Positions 35,543-44,641 of a stretch of DNA of 64,000 bases are shown here, piece after piece. How positions within the stretch are numbered: the stretch's first letter is position 1; the number at the start of each line of letters is the position of its first letter. The notes under the pieces are model-generated. The model had not been told where the DNA came from. It did no database searches and was given only the letters and a program-made list of their open reading frames with translations. Origin of the DNA: Bradyrhizobium sp. WBOS07 (GTDB lineage Bacteria > Pseudomonadota > Alphaproteobacteria > Rhizobiales > Xanthobacteraceae); NCBI RefSeq assembly GCF_024585165.1, contig NZ_CP029008.1:1550001-1614000 (forward strand). The letters run 5' to 3'. Position numbers and translations under genes: made by a program.

Positions 35543-36625
35543 TCAATAGCCGGTCATCTCGAGATAACCAACACCGTCATGGCTTCCGGCAAAGCCGATC
35601 GGCCCTTCCCAATAGGGAAAGCCGGTCCCCATCCAGGCTTTCGGATTGAGCGGCTTGCACAGGATCGAGAACGATCGCGACGGGATCGCGATGTGCCATT
35701 CCACCGGCACCTTGCGTCCTGCGACCTCCACCGTCGCTTTCGGAATCATCTGGATGTCGTCCCCCGCGATCATCTGCGTGTTGCCGGAGGCGTCGATCCA
35801 ATTGCCGAACGGATGATTCTTGCCGTCCTTCTGCCGCAGCCGGTACAGCATCAGCTTGTCGCCCGACGACAGATGCAGCGACAGCCAGTCCCAGCCGGTC
35901 TGATCCTTGTCGAGCGGCTGGCTGCTCCATTCCCTGTCCATCCAGGCCTGGCCCGAGACACTGGCCGCCTTGTCGTCGATGGTGATCGTGCCGCGGGCGC
36001 GGTAGAACGGCTGGCTGTAATAATAGGACGCCTGACCGCGCTCCGATTTACGGCTGTAGCCGCGATCGCCCTGCAGCACGACCGGACGGTCGGCCTCGAG
36101 CGTCAGCGCGTAGCTGAAGTCGGTGCTGGACGCCTTCAGCGTCAGCGGCGCCAGATTGCGATCGTCGGCGGGCTCGATGCCCTTCATTTGCCAATCGTCG
36201 ATCCAGGCATCGAACGGCTTTTCCATGACTCCGGCCTGCCCGACGCCGCCGCGCGAAAATGTTTCGTTGAAGCGATGAGTGTCGGCGCGCGTCACCGCGG
36301 CATGGGCCATCCAGACCTGCTGATTGGCCCAGCCTTCGCCTTGCGGGCCCGGCTGCGCCGCCTGGCGGAACAGCGTCCATTGCAGGCCGCAAGCCGCACC
36401 GCTGACATCGACGAGGTTGGCTGTGAGATACCACCACTCGATGCGAAACTCCGGATGCGGCCCGTGATCGGCCGGAAAGGCAAATGGTCGTCCCGGCGTC
36501 ACCTTCGCAAAGCCGTCCGCGGTCTCGCCGAGCCCGGCATAGCCTTGCGCAGCGGCGCGGCGCGCGAGCGCCAGCGCGGCAATGCCGCCGCCGAAGGCGC
36601 GGCGCGAGATGCGATCAGCGCTCAT
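35543..36625 (-). CDS. AttH/carotenoid-hydratase-like lipocalin, Tat-exported
   Basis: A 360-residue exported protein of the AttH/CrtC-like lipocalin group. A twin-arginine signal (RISRRAFGGG, ending near ARRAAAQG) is followed by the family motif FRIEWWYLTANL and later MDREWSSQPLDKDQTGWDWL. It probably binds or modifies a lipid in the periplasm. I chose the ATG at 36625 (MSADRISRRAF); a TTG two codons earlier is weaker. The start lies inside the end of the FtsX-type gene (11-bp overlap), so the two are coupled, which matches the AttEFGH-type arrangement of transporter plus lipocalin. Confidence 0.87.
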   Translation of the reverse strand: MSADRISRRAFGGGIAALALARRAAAQGYAGLGETADGFAKVTPGRPFAFPADHGPHPEFRIEWWYLTANLVDVSGAACGLQWTLFRQAAQPGPQGEGWANQQVWMAHAAVTRADTHRFNETFSRGGVGQAGVMEKPFDAWIDDWQMKGIEPADDRNLAPLTLKASSTDFSYALTLEADRPVVLQGDRGYSRKSERGQASYYYSQPFYRARGTITIDDKAASVSGQAWMDREWSSQPLDKDQTGWDWLSLHLSSGDKLMLYRLRQKDGKNHPFGNWIDASGNTQMIAGDDIQMIPKATVEVAGRKVPVEWHIAIPSRSFSILCKPLNPKAWMGTGFPYWEGPIGFAGSHDGVGYLEMTGY

Positions 36626-39077
36626 TGGCAAACACCTTGACGAGGCTCGCCGGCTGCATCCGCGCCAGCCGCACCACCGGCAGGAGGGCCGCCAGCAGCG
36701 AGGCCAGCAGCGCCACCGCGACCAGCACGATCAATTGCTCCGGAAACACGTGGAACGGCAGCCGCCAGCCGAACGCCTTCACGTTCACGATCGCGATCAG
36801 GCACCATGCCACCAGAAGGCCGAGCGGCACCGCCAGCAGCGCCGTGAACAGCGCCACCGACAGCGTCTTGGCCAGCTCGATTGCGGCAAGGCGCGGCCGC
36901 GTGATGCCGATCGCCCACAGCGGCGCGAGCTGCGGCAGGCGGGAATTCGCCAGCGTGAGCAGGCTCGTGAACAGCGCGATCCCGGCGACACCGAGCGTGA
37001 AGGCATTCAGCGCGGAGGTCACCGCAAAGGTACGGTTGAAGATGCGGATCGATTCCGCCTTCACCGTCGCCTGGTCGGCGACGCTGCGGTCGTCGAGCGC
37101 GAACTGCTTCTGCAACGCCGCGATCAGGCCCGGGATGCTTTCCTTCGCGACGATGAGGCCGATCCGCGTCTGCGGCGTCTGCGGAAATTGCCGGATCAGC
37201 GCCGCGACGTTCACGGTCAGCTGTCCCCTTGGATTGCCGTAATCGGCATAGATGCCGACGATGTCGAGCTCCCAGGTCCCGCCAGGCGCCGGCACCGCGA
37301 CGACGTCGCCGATGCGGACATTCAGGCGGCGGCTGAGCTGCTCGCTGATGAAAGCGGCGTTGCCGGGGACCAGCCGGGTCCAGGCCCGCGGCGCGGCGTC
37401 CAGCAGCGGCCAGCGCTCGCGATAGAGCGCGTGATCGGGCAGGCCGAGCAGCTCCACCGGCTGGCCCTGAAGCTGCGCTTCGGCGCGGCCGCCCGACAGG
37501 ATCGCCTGCACGTCGCTGCGTTCCTTCAGCCAGTTGCGGATCGCGACACCTTGCGCATTGTCGGAGGCGCTGATGTAGACGTCGGCGGCGAGCCGTCCGT
37601 TCAGCCAGCCGAGGAAGGTGCGGCTGAACGTCTCCACCATGGTGGACACCCCGACATTGACGGCAAGCGCCAGCAGCAGCGCCATCAGCGCCAGCGACAG
37701 GCCGGAGAGCTGCTGCCGGCTGTCCGCCCAGAACCACAGCGCCAGCGGTCTTCGCGCGGCACGTTGGCCTGTGAGCAGGAGGAGCTCGAGCAACGCCGGC
37801 AGGATCAGGGCCGCGCCGAGCATCAAGGCCGCCAGCAAGCCAAAGCCCGCGATCAGCGATTCGCCGTAGCGCAGCAGCAGCAGCGCGACCGCGAACACGG
37901 CGCCGGCCGCACAGCTTTGCAGAACCAGCCAGCGGCGCTGCCGCTGCTGCCAGGCGCGCGGCTGCGCCGTCGCCAGCACCGGCATCGTGACCGCCTTGAC
38001 CAAGCTGGTGGCCGCCGCGACCAGCGCGCCCGCAATGCTGATGCCGATGCCGGCGAGCCACCATTCGGGCCGCAAGCTGAGCTGCCCCGGGATCTGCGCG
38101 CCATAGAGCCCGCGCAGCGACGCCGCGACGTCAGGCAGCAGCACCGCGGCAATGAAATAGCCGCACACGAGCCCGATCAATCCTGCGACCAGCGCCAACG
38201 CGACGAGCTCGACCACCAGCACGGAATTGACGAGCCGCGCCGAGGCGCCGCAGGCGCGCAGCGTCCGCAGCATCGGCAGCCGCTGCTCGAAGGCGAGGCC
38301 GACGGCTGAATTGACGATGAAGAGCCCGACGAAGAACGACAGCAGGCCGAACGCCGTGAGGTTGAGATGGAAGCTGTCGGTGAGGCGCTCCAGCTCGGTC
38401 TCCGCATTCGGCTCGACCAGCTGCAATTGATCGCCGACGACGCTGGCCAGCGGGGCGGGCTTGCTCTTCGGCTTGCCGATCAGCAGCCGCGACAGCTGAT
38501 CCGGCTTGTTCAGCAGGCGCTGCGCCACGCCGATATCGACCACCAGCACGCCGGGCGCGAGCTGCGGCAGCACGCGCAGCGGCGGCAATGTTGCGCCGTT
38601 GCTGATCGCAGGTGCCGCGCCTTCAGCTTCCTGCAAGTCGCTCAGCGTCTCGCGTGCCGCCAATGTCTGGCCCGGCGGCGCCACGAAGCTGCTCAAATCG
38701 GCGGCACCGAGGCGCGGCGCATCGCCGATTTCGGCCGGCAGCGTCACCGGCTCGATCCCGAGCAGCCGCACCGAGCGGCCGTTGATCTGGACCCGGCCTT
38801 CCAGTGTCGGTGACACCGGCCAGCCGGCGCGGCGCAGCTTGATGAACAGCTCCTGCGGAAACGTCGCCGCGTTGCGCGCGACCAGCATTGCGGTGCGGGT
38901 GCCGCCGAACGTCGCCGCGGCGCGGTCATAGGCGGTGCGGGCCTGCTGGTTGATGGCCTGCACGCCGCTCCACAGCGCGGTCGCCGCAATCAGCCCGACC
39001 AGAAGCGTCGCGAACTGCATCTTGTGACGACGCCAATGGCTGAGCAGCACCGCGAGGATCCAGAGCGCGCGTCTCAT
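36615..39077 (-). CDS. FtsX/MacB-family ABC permease, double-domain
   Basis: An 820-residue membrane permease of the type VII/MacB superfamily. An N-terminal span (about 12-35), a large periplasmic domain, then a three-span FtsX core (about 255-400) are followed by a further set of spans, a second periplasmic domain (about 480-690) and a second FtsX core (about 690-815). It is a tandem permease in one chain, so it could act without a second subunit. These proteins do mechanotransmission or lipoprotein/lipid extraction rather than simple import. Its start overlaps the ATPase stop by 4 bp. Confidence 0.9.
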   Translation of the reverse strand: MRRALWILAVLLSHWRRHKMQFATLLVGLIAATALWSGVQAINQQARTAYDRAAATFGGTRTAMLVARNAATFPQELFIKLRRAGWPVSPTLEGRVQINGRSVRLLGIEPVTLPAEIGDAPRLGAADLSSFVAPPGQTLAARETLSDLQEAEGAAPAISNGATLPPLRVLPQLAPGVLVVDIGVAQRLLNKPDQLSRLLIGKPKSKPAPLASVVGDQLQLVEPNAETELERLTDSFHLNLTAFGLLSFFVGLFIVNSAVGLAFEQRLPMLRTLRACGASARLVNSVLVVELVALALVAGLIGLVCGYFIAAVLLPDVAASLRGLYGAQIPGQLSLRPEWWLAGIGISIAGALVAAATSLVKAVTMPVLATAQPRAWQQRQRRWLVLQSCAAGAVFAVALLLLRYGESLIAGFGLLAALMLGAALILPALLELLLLTGQRAARRPLALWFWADSRQQLSGLSLALMALLLALAVNVGVSTMVETFSRTFLGWLNGRLAADVYISASDNAQGVAIRNWLKERSDVQAILSGGRAEAQLQGQPVELLGLPDHALYRERWPLLDAAPRAWTRLVPGNAAFISEQLSRRLNVRIGDVVAVPAPGGTWELDIVGIYADYGNPRGQLTVNVAALIRQFPQTPQTRIGLIVAKESIPGLIAALQKQFALDDRSVADQATVKAESIRIFNRTFAVTSALNAFTLGVAGIALFTSLLTLANSRLPQLAPLWAIGITRPRLAAIELAKTLSVALFTALLAVPLGLLVAWCLIAIVNVKAFGWRLPFHVFPEQLIVLVAVALLASLLAALLPVVRLARMQPASLVKVFANER

Positions 39078-39727
39078 GCGATCCGCCCCGCATGCAGGGT
39101 GAGGTGGCGGTCGAGTGTTGCGGCCAGATGCAGGCTGTGCGTCACCATCAGGAAGCCGCAGCCAGTGCGCGCGACGAGGTCGCGCGCCAGCGCCAGCACG
39201 TCCTCGGCGGTGTCTTCATCCAGATTGCCGGTCGGCTCGTCCGCCAGTAGCAGCGAGGGCTTTGTCGCCAAGGCCCGGCCAATCGCGACCCGTTGCTGCT
39301 GACCGCCGGACAATTGCTCGGGATAGCGCTTCAGGAGTGATCCAAGCCCGAGCCGTTCGGTCAGCTCGTTGGTCCAGGCTGCATCGTGACGGCCGGCGAT
39401 CCGCGCCTGAAACACCAGATTGTCCGCGACCGAAAGACTCGGGATCAGGTTGAACTGCTGAAAAACCAGGCCGATCCGGTCGCGCCGCAAGCTGGCGCGA
39501 CCGGCATCGGAGAGCTTGGTGACCTCGACGTCCTCCAGTTGGATCGAGCCGCCGTCGGCGGCGTCCAATCCCGCGATCAGATGCAGCAGCGTGCTCTTGC
39601 CGCTGCCGGACTCGCCGGTCAGTGCGACGCGTTCGCCGGCCTTGAGGTCGAGATCGACACCGCGCAGCACATGGACCGGTTCGCCGGCCGAGGAGAAGGT
39701 CTTGGAAAGATTTCGGATGCTCAGCAC
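39074..39727 (-). CDS. ABC transporter ATPase, LolD/MacB type
   Basis: A 217-residue ATPase for the tandem permease encoded downstream. Walker A is GESGSGKSTLL, the signature LSGGQQQRVAIGRAL and Walker B LLLADEPTGNLDE, with the LolD-type QFNLIPSLSV after the Q-loop. The start is uncertain: I take the GTG at 39727 four residues before RNLSKTF, because the upstream frame codes for a Pro/Thr-rich leader unlike the family, but its ribosome site is weak. It diverges from an MFS gene. Confidence 0.88.
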   Translation of the reverse strand: MLSIRNLSKTFSSAGEPVHVLRGVDLDLKAGERVALTGESGSGKSTLLHLIAGLDAADGGSIQLEDVEVTKLSDAGRASLRRDRIGLVFQQFNLIPSLSVADNLVFQARIAGRHDAAWTNELTERLGLGSLLKRYPEQLSGGQQQRVAIGRALATKPSLLLADEPTGNLDEDTAEDVLALARDLVARTGCGFLMVTHSLHLAATLDRHLTLHAGRIA

Positions 39728-39869
39728 GATGAATGGCGCCGGACGGAATGAGGACTTGTTGCGTAGCACACTTGCTGTGGAAATGCCGGGTTGCGTTGGT
39801 CTCGAACCCGTTGTTAGCTTCCAAGACGGCCAAATCAAAAAGGTGCCAAAAACACATGCGGGGAGAACG

Positions 39870-41219
39870 ATGAGCGCTCAGGGAACGCCCGATGCGGCGG
39901 GCAGGACGGCAGGGCAGTCCAGGGATTCGGCGAAGCCAACGCCGAAGGGCGCCTGGACCATCACCTTTCTCCTCTTTCTCTTCATGGTCGTGAATTTTGC
40001 GGACAAGATCGTCGTCGGCCTCGCCGGCGTGCCGATCATGACCGATCTGAAGCTCTCGCCGGAGCAGTTCGGCCTGCTCGGCTCCTCGTTCTTCTTCCTG
40101 TTCTCGATCGCCGCCATCGTGGTCGGCTTCATCGTCAACAAGGTGCCGACGCGCTGGGTGCTGCTGACGCTCGCGGTGATCTGGGCGCTGGCGCAGTTTC
40201 CGATGGTCGGCACCGTCTCCTTCACCACGCTCCTGATCTGCCGCATCGTGCTAGGCGCCGGCGAAGGCCCGGCCTTCTCGGTCGCCGCGCACGCGATCTA
40301 CAAATGGTTCCCCGACGAGAAGCGCACGCTGCCGACCGCGATCCTGTCGCAGGGCTCGGCCTTCGGCGTCATCCTGGCCGTGCCGGCGCTGAACTGGGTC
40401 ATCGTCAATCATTCCTGGCACTACGCCTTCGGCGCGCTCGGAATCGTCGGCCTGATCTGGGTTGCGGCCTGGCTCGTGCTCGGCAAGGAAGGGCCGCTGG
40501 AGGACACGCAGGTCCTTGCCGAGACAGAGCAGAAAATTCCCTACTTGCAGCTTCTCACCTCGCGCACCTTCATCGGCTGCGTTGCCGCGACCTTCGGTGC
40601 CTATTGGGCGCTGTCGCTCGGCCTGACCTGGTTCACGCCGTTCATCGTCAAGGGGCTGGGCTTCTCGCAGAGCCAGGCCGGCTTCGTCTCGATCCTGCCC
40701 TGGGTGTTCGGCGCCACCATCGTCATTCTCACCGGCTGGATCTCGCAGGTGATGGTGGCGCGCGGCTACAACACCCGCGTCGCGCGCGGCGTGCTCGGCT
40801 CGGTGCCTTTGGTGATCGGTGGACTGATCCTGGCGATGATGCCGCATGTTCAGGATGCGGGCCTGCAGATCGCGCTGCTGGTGGTCGGCTCGGGCCTGTG
40901 CGGCGCGATCTATGTCGTCTGCCCACCGATGCTCGGCGAGTTCACGCCGACCTCGCAGCGCGGCGCCATCCTCGCGATCTACGGTGCGCTGTACACGCTG
41001 GCCGGCATCATCGCGCCGGCCGTGATGGGCGCGACGATCCAGCGTGCCGGCAGCACGCTCGACGGCTACATGACCGGCTTCACCATCAACGCCGTGATCA
41101 TGGTCGGCTCCGGTCTGCTCGGCCTGCTGCTGCTGTGGCCGAACACGGAGAGGGCGAGGTTGACCCGTGGTGCCGCGGCACGGGCCAGCGCGCTGAAGGG
41201 CGCGGTGTCGCCGACGTAA
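39870..41219 (+). CDS. MFS transporter (ACS/organic anion-type)
   Basis: A 449-residue, 12-span major facilitator. GGGGAGAACG precedes the ATG. The N-terminus is polar (about 30 residues), then NFADKIVVGLAGVPIMTDL, the A-like motif region (GFIVNKVPTRW) and RIVLGAGEGPAFSVAAHAI. This fits the anion:cation symporter group that imports organic or aromatic acids (hexuronate, phthalate, tartrate). No catabolic gene is directly adjacent, so the substrate is open. It diverges from the LolD-like ATPase gene. Confidence 0.9.
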   Translation: MSAQGTPDAAGRTAGQSRDSAKPTPKGAWTITFLLFLFMVVNFADKIVVGLAGVPIMTDLKLSPEQFGLLGSSFFFLFSIAAIVVGFIVNKVPTRWVLLTLAVIWALAQFPMVGTVSFTTLLICRIVLGAGEGPAFSVAAHAIYKWFPDEKRTLPTAILSQGSAFGVILAVPALNWVIVNHSWHYAFGALGIVGLIWVAAWLVLGKEGPLEDTQVLAETEQKIPYLQLLTSRTFIGCVAATFGAYWALSLGLTWFTPFIVKGLGFSQSQAGFVSILPWVFGATIVILTGWISQVMVARGYNTRVARGVLGSVPLVIGGLILAMMPHVQDAGLQIALLVVGSGLCGAIYVVCPPMLGEFTPTSQRGAILAIYGALYTLAGIIAPAVMGATIQRAGSTLDGYMTGFTINAVIMVGSGLLGLLLLWPNTERARLTRGAAARASALKGAVSPT

Positions 41220-41232
41220 GGGAGGCCGCTTT

Positions 41233-41397
41233 CTTACCCTCCCCTGGAGGGGGAGGGTCGCTACGCATGAAGCATAGCGCAATGCGTAGCGGGGTGGGGT
41301 GACGGTCTCTCCGCGACGAACAGTGCCCGAGTGGAGAGATCACCCCACCCCGCTCGCGCTGCGCGCGATCGACCCTCCCCCTCCAGGGGAGGGTAAG
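41233..41397. repeat. Long inverted repeat, ACCCTCCCCTGGAGGGGGAGGGTCG family
   Basis: The outer arms (TTACCCTCCCCTGGAGGGGG and complement) and a second pair (GGGGTGGGGTGACGGTCTC / GAGAGATCACCCCACCCC) make one long hairpin-capable element between two convergent MFS genes. Its outer arm is the one at 801-1038. Confidence 0.9.
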
Positions 41398-41412
41398 CGG
41401 CCGCCGCGCCAC

Positions 41413-42621
41413 TCAATTCGGTTTCGCCGGCCGGCGTTCCGTGAACGGCGACAGCACCACCGTCGCCACCATGAAGATCACGGACGCGCCGAACACCCAG
41501 TGCGGCGCGCCCTGGTCCATGATCCATCCGAACAGCAGCGGTGAGACGATGCCGCCGAGATTGAAGCCGGTGGAGACGATGCCGAAGGCCCGCCCCGCTG
41601 CGCCAGGGGGCGCGGCGTTACGCACCAGCATGTCGCGCGAGGGGGCGATCACGCCGGAGAGGAAGCCCGCGACCGTCATCGCCGCGGTCAAGGCCCAGCC
41701 GGGCAGCGTCACCAGCGCGATCAGCAGCACGATGGCCGCGTTCACGGCAAAGCAGGCCGCTGCGACAAAGCCGTGGCGTTCGGTGTGGTCGGCGAGGAAG
41801 CCGCCGGCGAGCACGCCGGCGGCGCTGGCGCCGAGGAACGCCGTCAGCATGACGTTGGCTGCCGAATAGGACGTGCCGTAGCCGCTCATCAGCGCGACGA
41901 CGCCGAAATTGTTGATGCCGGCGACCGACAGGCTGAGCAGCATGAACAGCGCCGTCAGCGTGATCAGCGCCGGGGTGATGACCGCCTGCTTCGGCGCGTT
42001 TTCCGCGCCCGGCTTTGCCTTGCTGGCACCGGCGTCGGGAATGTTCATGACGAGCAGCAGCAGCGCCACCAGAATGCCGATCGCGCCCGATGCGATCAGC
42101 GCGCCGACCCCGCCGGACAGGGCGACGAGCGCCGCCACGATCGCAGGCGCCACCGCGCCGCCGAGAAAGCCGGCAAAGGTGTGGATCGAGAAGGCGCGGC
42201 CCATCCGCGCCTCGTCCATGTGCGCGGCCAGGATCGCGTAGTCCGCGGGATGATAGACGCTGTTGGCGAGGCCCAGCAGCACGGCGCAGGCAATCAGCGA
42301 GACATAGCTGAGATGCAGGCCGAGCAGGATCAGCGCGAAGCCGCCCAGCGTGAGGCCGATCAGCAGGATCCTGCGTGCGCCAAAATGATCGACGAGATAG
42401 CCGGTCGGCGCCTGCGTCAGTCCGGACACCACCGCGAACACGGTGAGCGCGAAGCCGAGCTCGATATAGCCGACGCCGAGCTGCGCCTTGAGAAACGGGA
42501 ACAGCATCGGCAGGACCAGCAGATGAAAATGGCTGACCCAATGCGCGATCGAGATTCCCGTCAGCGTGCGCAGCGCGCTGTCCGCCTTGCCTTGCTGCGG
42601 TGCGGCGAGAACGTCGACCAT
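41413..42621 (-). CDS. MFS transporter
   Basis: A 402-residue, 12-span major facilitator. It shows the motif A region DHFGARRILLIGLTLGG after span 2 and a second copy DHTERHGFVAAA in the C half, with a short hydrophilic loop (ASKAKPGAENAPKQ) between halves. It resembles drug or small-metabolite exporters (fosmidomycin-resistance-like), by eye only. It converges with the MFS gene upstream in coordinates and is followed by a palindromic element. No regulator gene is adjacent. Confidence 0.88.
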   Translation of the reverse strand: MVDVLAAPQQGKADSALRTLTGISIAHWVSHFHLLVLPMLFPFLKAQLGVGYIELGFALTVFAVVSGLTQAPTGYLVDHFGARRILLIGLTLGGFALILLGLHLSYVSLIACAVLLGLANSVYHPADYAILAAHMDEARMGRAFSIHTFAGFLGGAVAPAIVAALVALSGGVGALIASGAIGILVALLLLVMNIPDAGASKAKPGAENAPKQAVITPALITLTALFMLLSLSVAGINNFGVVALMSGYGTSYSAANVMLTAFLGASAAGVLAGGFLADHTERHGFVAAACFAVNAAIVLLIALVTLPGWALTAAMTVAGFLSGVIAPSRDMLVRNAAPPGAAGRAFGIVSTGFNLGGIVSPLLFGWIMDQGAPHWVFGASVIFMVATVVLSPFTERRPAKPN

Positions 42622-42748
42622 TGCAGTTCCGTTTTGCTCCTTCGGGATGCGGAAACTATCGAAGGGCGGTTATTTGTCCATGAACGCAAGCGCATGGCAG
42701 GTAGGGCGGGCGCGGCTGCTGCAATCTTGATGATGCTGTTGGACACAC

Positions 42749-43029
42749 TGCGCTCCCTCCCCCCTTGCGGGGCAGGGCTATCGCTTATGATGTGCGGAAT
42801 GCAGCGGCATCGGCAGTCGGCTCCCTCCCCCGCTTGCGGGGGAGGGCTGGGGAGAGGGTGTCTCCGTGCGGGGACTATTGAGACTAACCGAGGGCGTCCC
42901 AGCGCGGCGAGAACCCTCACCCGCCGCGCTCTGCGAGCGCGTCCCGCAAGCGGGAGAGGCGGAGCAAGCCCAGACAGCCCCCGTGTCATTCATATGCGAT
43001 AGCCATACCCGCAAGGGGAGGGAACGCAC
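42749..43029. repeat. Nested palindromic repeats, CTCCCTCCCCCGCTTGCGGGGGAGGG family
   Basis: An inner inverted pair (42819-42870 and 42909-42960) is flanked by a second pair (42749-42787 and 42994-43029; GCGCTCCCTCCCCC and GGGGAGGGAACGC, each with an adjacent GCGATAGC-type tag). Together they occupy most of the 432-bp gap between the MFS gene and a small gene. I see no gene there. Confidence 0.85.
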
Positions 43030-43053
43030 TGTTCGTGGGGAAGCTTCACACCC

Positions 43054-43224
43054 TCACAACGGGTCGTCATCCGGCCCGTAGCGGTCACGCTTCGGTGTTG
43101 CGATGTCGCCGTCTTCGTAATCGTCGTCGTCGATGTCGCGTGGCAGCGGCTTCTTGGCCTTGCTGTCCGCCGGCTTCTCGTCGGCAGGCTTGGGCGGCGC
43201 GCTCGGCTTGGCAGTCTTGCTCAT
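43054..43224 (-). CDS. Small charged hypothetical protein
   Basis: 56 residues, with no recognisable domain. The N half is Lys/Pro/Ala-rich (SAPPKPADEKPADSKAKK) and the C half strongly acidic (DIDDDDYEDGD, ending RYGPDDDPL), so it is probably disordered. The ATG at 43224 follows a GGGAC stretch. Third-position GC and the absence of an overlapping better frame favour a real gene. It lies 88 bp after the persulfide dioxygenase fusion gene on the same strand. The function is unknown. Confidence 0.6.
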   Translation of the reverse strand: MSKTAKPSAPPKPADEKPADSKAKKPLPRDIDDDDYEDGDIATPKRDRYGPDDDPL

Positions 43225-43312
43225 GGCTGGTCCCGGATGGTGATGCTGCATCCGATCCTAGTCCGAATATGTGGGGGGTTGCTGACTTATCTCAAGAAGC
43301 CCCGTGGGGCCG

Positions 43313-44350
43313 TCAGTGCACGAGCGGCCCGCCGGCCTTCTTCCAGGCATCCAGGCCGCCGGCGATGTGCGCCGTATTGGCAAGGCCGGCCTCCTTCGCC
43401 GCCGCCACCGCCATCGCCGAGCGTTCGCCGAAGGCGCAGAAGAACACGATGCGGCGGCCGGTGGCGGCTGCGACCTCGCGCAGCATGCCGCCGGGCTTGA
43501 GGCTCTCCTCCACCGATTGATACGGCGCGTGCAGTGCGCCTTCGAGCATGCCGTGCTTGGCGCGCTCGTTGCCCTCGCGCAGATCGACCAGCAGGATATC
43601 CGGCCGGCCGAGACTGCGGATCGCTTCAGTCGCGCTGAGCGCGCGGCCCTCCTTCTCCAGCTCCTCCTGATGCAGGCCGACATGCATGTTGGCCGGCACC
43701 GCCACGTCCATCATCTTCGGATTCGGCAGCTTCAGATTGGCCATCAGCTCGATATATTCGTCGACCGAGCGCACCTGGAGCCGGGGATTGTAGCGCTTCT
43801 CCTCGCCGATGGTGGAGACGGTGTCGCCCTTGTAGTCGTGCGCCGGGAACACCATCGTCTCGTCCGGCAGCTTCAGCAGCCGGTTGAAGATCGAATCGTA
43901 CTGCGCGCGCGAGGATCCGTTCTGGAAGTCGGTGCGGCCGGTGCCTCGGATCAGGAGCGTGTCGCCGGTGAAGACGCGATCGCCCATCAGATAGGAATAG
44001 GAATCGTCGGTGTGGCCGGGCGTGTACATCACGTCGAGCGACAGGCCCTCGATCGTCACCTTGTCGCCGTCGGCGACCCGCATGGCGACGACGTCGGCCT
44101 TGGTCTGGTCGCCCATCACGGTCATGCAATGGGTGCGGTCTCGCAGCTCGCCGAGGCCGGTGACGTGGTCGGCATGCAGATGGGTATCGACCGCCTTGAC
44201 CAGCTTGAGGTCGAGCTCGCGCAGCAATTGGCAATAGCGGTCGACCTTCTCCAGCACCGGATCCAGGATCAGCGCCTCGCCGCCGGTGCGGCTGGCAAGG
44301 AGATAGCTGTAGGTGCCCGAAACACTGTCGAAGAGCTGGCGGAAGATCAT
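43313..44350 (-). CDS. Persulfide dioxygenase-rhodanese fusion (MBL fold + rhodanese)
   Basis: 345 residues. Residues 1-185 form a metallo-beta-lactamase-fold domain with ETHE1-type ligands: THLHADH (His57, His59, Asp61, His62), PGHTDDS (His113), FTGDTL (Asp130) and FPAHDY (His171). Residues about 235-345 form a rhodanese domain with active-site loop CAFGERS (Cys305). Such fusions oxidise glutathione persulfide to sulfite, and the rhodanese moves sulfane sulfur to or from thiosulfate. The ATG at 44350 is chosen because MIFRQLFD starts the family; the longer frame crosses a repeat. It lies downstream of the sox genes on the same strand, so a role in sulfide/thiosulfate metabolism is likely. 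Confidence 0.92.
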   Translation of the reverse strand: MIFRQLFDSVSGTYSYLLASRTGGEALILDPVLEKVDRYCQLLRELDLKLVKAVDTHLHADHVTGLGELRDRTHCMTVMGDQTKADVVAMRVADGDKVTIEGLSLDVMYTPGHTDDSYSYLMGDRVFTGDTLLIRGTGRTDFQNGSSRAQYDSIFNRLLKLPDETMVFPAHDYKGDTVSTIGEEKRYNPRLQVRSVDEYIELMANLKLPNPKMMDVAVPANMHVGLHQEELEKEGRALSATEAIRSLGRPDILLVDLREGNERAKHGMLEGALHAPYQSVEESLKPGGMLREVAAATGRRIVFFCAFGERSAMAVAAAKEAGLANTAHIAGGLDAWKKAGGPLVH

Positions 44351-44506
44351 GGCAGGAAGCCCGGCAGTGGAACTGGTTTTCGAGGATTCTACTACGTTTC
44401 GGCTCGAAAAGAGAAGTAATTCACTGTCCGCGTAGGAAAATTTGGAAGATTTTTGTTGCGGTGCAAGTGTGAGAGTGGTTGGCCATGCCGTCGTCCCGTC
44501 CACAGC

Positions 44507-44612
44507 TGTCATCGCCCGCGAAGGCGGGCGATCCAGTATTCCAGAGGCCGTCGTGGGGGATACGGAGGGGTCGCGGCGTACTGGATTCCCCGCTTTCGCG
44601 GGGAATGACATC
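44507..44612. repeat. Palindromic repeat, GTCATCGCCCGCGAAGGCGGGCGATCC family
   Basis: The left unit (CTGTCATCGCCCGCGAAGGC...ATCCAGTATTCC) and right unit (TACTGGATTCCCCGC...GGGGAATGACA) are inverted. It sits between the dsrE-like and persulfide dioxygenase fusion genes, which are otherwise co-oriented. A second copy is at 58716-58817. Confidence 0.85.
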
Positions 44613-44641
44613 GCGTCTGAGCGGCGCTGTGCCCAATGAAA

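Noticed and set aside
41233..41397. Inverted repeat as the ends of a small insertion sequence
   Set aside because: No transposase frame lies inside and the whole element can form one hairpin; the same arms recur without any cargo gene.
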